Assembly: GCA_017463035.1 (NCBI GenBank)
Contig: JAFTPY010000360.1
Location: forward strand, 1-16,276
Length of the DNA stretch: 16,276 nucleotides
Reading direction: 5' to 3'
DNA from: Lachnospiraceae bacterium
GTDB lineage: Bacteria > Bacillota > Clostridia > Lachnospirales > Lachnospiraceae
Positions within the stretch are counted from its first letter, which is position 1. Each line of letters starts with the position of its first letter. The position numbers were made by a program, and so were the translations under genes. Below, piece after piece: positions 14,805-16,276 of the stretch. The notes below the pieces were generated by a model that was given only the letters and a program-made list of their open reading frames with translations, did not search any database and was not told where the DNA came from.

Positions 14805-15185
14805 ATGGCAAAGAAGACGACTGCGAAAAAGGTAGCAGAAGTAAAGGAAGTTAAGGCACCGGTTGTTGAAGAAAAGGCAGTGGAGACTGCACCGGTAGTA
14901 GAGGAAGCTGTTACCGAGAAGAAGAAGCCGGGCAGAAAGCCGGGTAGTAAGAATACCACCGCAAAGACCGAGACCAAGAAGGTTGAAAAGAAAGATGAAG
15001 TATTTGTGCAGTTTGCGGGAGAAGAGTTTGCAGTAGAAGAAGTTATGGAAAAGGCAAAGGCTGCATATATTGCGGAGGGTCACAGAGCATCCGCAATCAA
15101 ATCTGTTCGTTTGTACATTAAGCCGGAAGAGAGAAAGGCATATTATGTGATTAACGATAAGGCTGCAGGCAGCATCGAACTGTAA
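14805..15185 (+). CDS. DUF6465 family protein with basic low-complexity tail
   Basis: A 126-aa cytoplasmic protein in two parts. Residues 1-63 are almost wholly Lys, Ala, Glu, Val, Pro and Thr, like an H1-type histone tail, with KKPGRKPGSKNTT resembling an AT-hook-like basic motif. Residues 64-126 form a compact domain (VFVQFAGEEF, then helices, then LYIKPEERKAYYVINDKAAGSIEL) that I recognise as DUF6465, common in Lachnospiraceae and of unknown function. The tail suggests nucleic-acid contact; this is inference. GGAGG lies 7 bases before the ATG at 14805; a TTG two codons up lies too close to it. Own promoter and own terminator, so it is monocistronic; codon use and promoter strength suggest solid expression. 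Confidence 0.85.
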   Translation: MAKKTTAKKVAEVKEVKAPVVEEKAVETAPVVEEAVTEKKKPGRKPGSKNTTAKTETKKVEKKDEVFVQFAGEEFAVEEVMEKAKAAYIAEGHRASAIKSVRLYIKPEERKAYYVINDKAAGSIEL

Positions 15186-15207
15186 ACGGTATAAGAAAAT
15201 CGGTTAG

Positions 15208-15237
15208 GACGGAGGGCTGAGGCTCTCCGTCTCTTTT
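15208..15237 (+). terminator. Terminator after the DUF6465 gene
   Basis: Arms GACGGAGGGC (15208-15217) and GCTCTCCGTC (15222-15231) form 10 pairs (one G-T) around the tetraloop TGAG, followed by TCTTTT. Confidence 0.85.
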
Positions 15238-15310
15238 CATTCTTCGGGGGATGCATTTCTTAAGAGAACGGAACCTCGGATTATATCAGACAGGAAAGGT
15301 TAAGGGTGCT

Positions 15311-16180
15311 ATGAAGAAAAAAATAATTCTTACATTTGCGGCTGTTCTTACAATGTTTTTAGCAGCAGGCTGCAAACAGGAGGATGAGAATCTTGGAGCG
15401 GATGTGACAAAACCGCCGGTAGAGGCCTTGACGGATGCACCGTCGGCGGAAACCGAAGGAACAACACCGTTGCCCGGGAAAACGGAAACCGATTCGGCAC
15501 ACAATGAGGATTCTTCCGGTTTGAAGTTTTCTTTCCGGGAAGAAACGGAAGAGGAGAAAGACGGAGATTTTGTATTTTTTAAGTCCACACTGTATTATCC
15601 TGTTTTCGAAGGAAAAAACGCAGAAAAGATGAACGGTTTTCTGGAGACGGTGATGGAAACGTTTCGGGAATCGTTATCTGAGGCAAAGGAAAGTGCAAGA
15701 TTTGATTATGAGGATTCTTTATCCGGGGAGTATATTGCTTCCATATTTCCGGAGAAAGAAGAATTTACCGTGAGTTGCTTATGGGAATCGGAGCAGCATA
15801 TGACTTTGTTTACCAAAGGTGTCAGCAGTACCGGCGGAGCACATCCGAACGTTTATTGCCGGGCCTATGTGGTAAACCTGACGAACGGTTGTCCGGAAAG
15901 CTTTGAACGGATGTTGGAGGAGTATGGTCTTACAACAGAGGATATCGTAGCATATGCAACAAAGAAGCTTCGGTCCGAGCACGGAGAGAACCTGTATGAT
16001 TATGATGATGCCGGTGAGTTTAAAGATTCGGTATATCGATTGGTGCAAAACAATCAATGGTATTTTAATGATAAGGGCTTGGTGTTGTTCGCAAATCCTT
16101 ATGAGCTTGCTGCTTATGCATACGGCATGATTGAATGTGAAATTTCCTATGAGGAATTAGAACAAGGCTTGAAAAAATAA
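15311..16180 (+). CDS. Lipoprotein with DUF4163/DUF3298 (RsiV-like) domain
   Basis: A 289-aa secreted lipoprotein. It has a basic start MKKK, a hydrophobic run and the lipobox LAAGC with the acylated Cys at residue 21. Residues 22-75 are a Thr/Glu/Pro-rich linker. The rest matches the DUF4163-DUF3298 pair: FFKSTLYYPVF, then TKGVSSTGGAHPN (GGAHPN at 175-180, the DUF3298 hallmark), and YFNDKGLVLFANPYELAAYA near the end. In B. subtilis RsiV this domain pair sits outside the membrane and binds lysozyme, but RsiV is a transmembrane anti-sigma factor; this protein is only lipid-anchored and has no cytoplasmic part, so it cannot hold a sigma factor directly. The start at 15311 is set by the signal peptide; the frame is open 20 codons further up. 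Upstream signals are weak (AAGGG as RBS, no clear promoter). Confidence 0.85.
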   Translation: MKKKIILTFAAVLTMFLAAGCKQEDENLGADVTKPPVEALTDAPSAETEGTTPLPGKTETDSAHNEDSSGLKFSFREETEEEKDGDFVFFKSTLYYPVFEGKNAEKMNGFLETVMETFRESLSEAKESARFDYEDSLSGEYIASIFPEKEEFTVSCLWESEQHMTLFTKGVSSTGGAHPNVYCRAYVVNLTNGCPESFERMLEEYGLTTEDIVAYATKKLRSEHGENLYDYDDAGEFKDSVYRLVQNNQWYFNDKGLVLFANPYELAAYAYGMIECEISYEELEQGLKK

Positions 16181-16216
16181 TCAGATGTGCTATACTGGAT
16201 GGGTAGGATAAATGTA

Positions 16217-16245
16217 TTGTGTAAATATTTTTATTTTCATAATGT
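16217..16245 (+). promoter_or_regulatory. Possible promoter of the gene at the right edge
   Basis: TTGTGT (16217-16222), 17 bases, TAATGT (16240-16245). Weak match in AT-rich DNA, but well placed 25 bases before the start codon. Confidence 0.35.
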
Positions 16246-16269
16246 AAAAGTTTCTAAGGAGGACATACT

Positions 16270-16276
16270 ATGTTAA
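16270..16276 (+). CDS. First codons of a gene cut by the window edge
   Basis: A perfect AAGGAGG (16256-16262) stands 7 bases before ATG at 16270, and only seven bases of the gene are inside the window. The RBS is among the best here, so a real, well-translated gene is likely. Nothing can be said about its product. Confidence 0.55.

Noticed and set aside
15251..15310. 20-codon N-terminal extension of the lipoprotein
   Set aside because: It would bury the signal peptide behind a charged segment; MKKK at 15311 begins a normal lipoprotein signal.

Overview
The window looks like chromosomal DNA from an anaerobic Firmicute, most likely a Lachnospiraceae member (Roseburia/Blautia/Butyrivibrio-like). 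This is inferred from the protein types: a C. symbiosum-type 449-aa glutamate dehydrogenase, a DUF6465 protein with a Lys/Ala/Glu/Pro-rich tail, a short MutS2 without an Smr domain, a roughly 670-aa GH31 alpha-glucosidase, and strong GGAGG ribosome-binding sites with TTGACA/TATAAT-type promoters. No phage, IS, CRISPR, rRNA or tRNA gene was seen.

Left part (1-5052): on the minus strand, rqcH (ribosome quality control, Ala-tailing of stalled nascent chains) is followed by a small four-helix membrane protein. On the plus strand, starting divergently, is a MutS2-family ATPase. Between the two starts lies about 690 bp without a conventional gene. It holds a consensus promoter (2449-2477), about 370 bases rich in hairpins, and a textbook intrinsic terminator (2850-2900), so it very probably makes a structured non-coding RNA of about 417 nt. 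In Bacillus subtilis, MutS2 senses and splits collided ribosomes and RqcH acts on the resulting 50S subunits, so this layout reads as a ribosome-rescue locus with an RNA at its centre.

Middle part (5053-9656): mutS2 runs on through a 22-codon micro-ORF into a class I methyltransferase and two ABC exporter half-transporters that overlap by 4 bp. The series ends at a terminator at 9610-9654. The two half-transporters probably form a heterodimer; the substrate is unknown.

Region 9704-12928: an extended -10 promoter drives an APH-fold small-molecule kinase, then a 48-codon remnant of a HigA/XRE-type antitoxin cut off at the start of its HTH domain, then a GH31 alpha-glucosidase, then a terminator. 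The last antitoxin codons supply the Shine-Dalgarno sequence of the glucosidase.

Right part (12953-16276): a highly codon-optimised gdhA with its own promoter, an upstream palindrome and a strong terminator; then a 19-bp-arm inverted repeat and a GC-rich string of small hairpins (14522-14647) that looks like a dispersed palindromic element; then a DUF6465 protein with its own promoter and terminator; a DUF3298/RsiV-like lipoprotein; and the first codons of another gene at the window edge.
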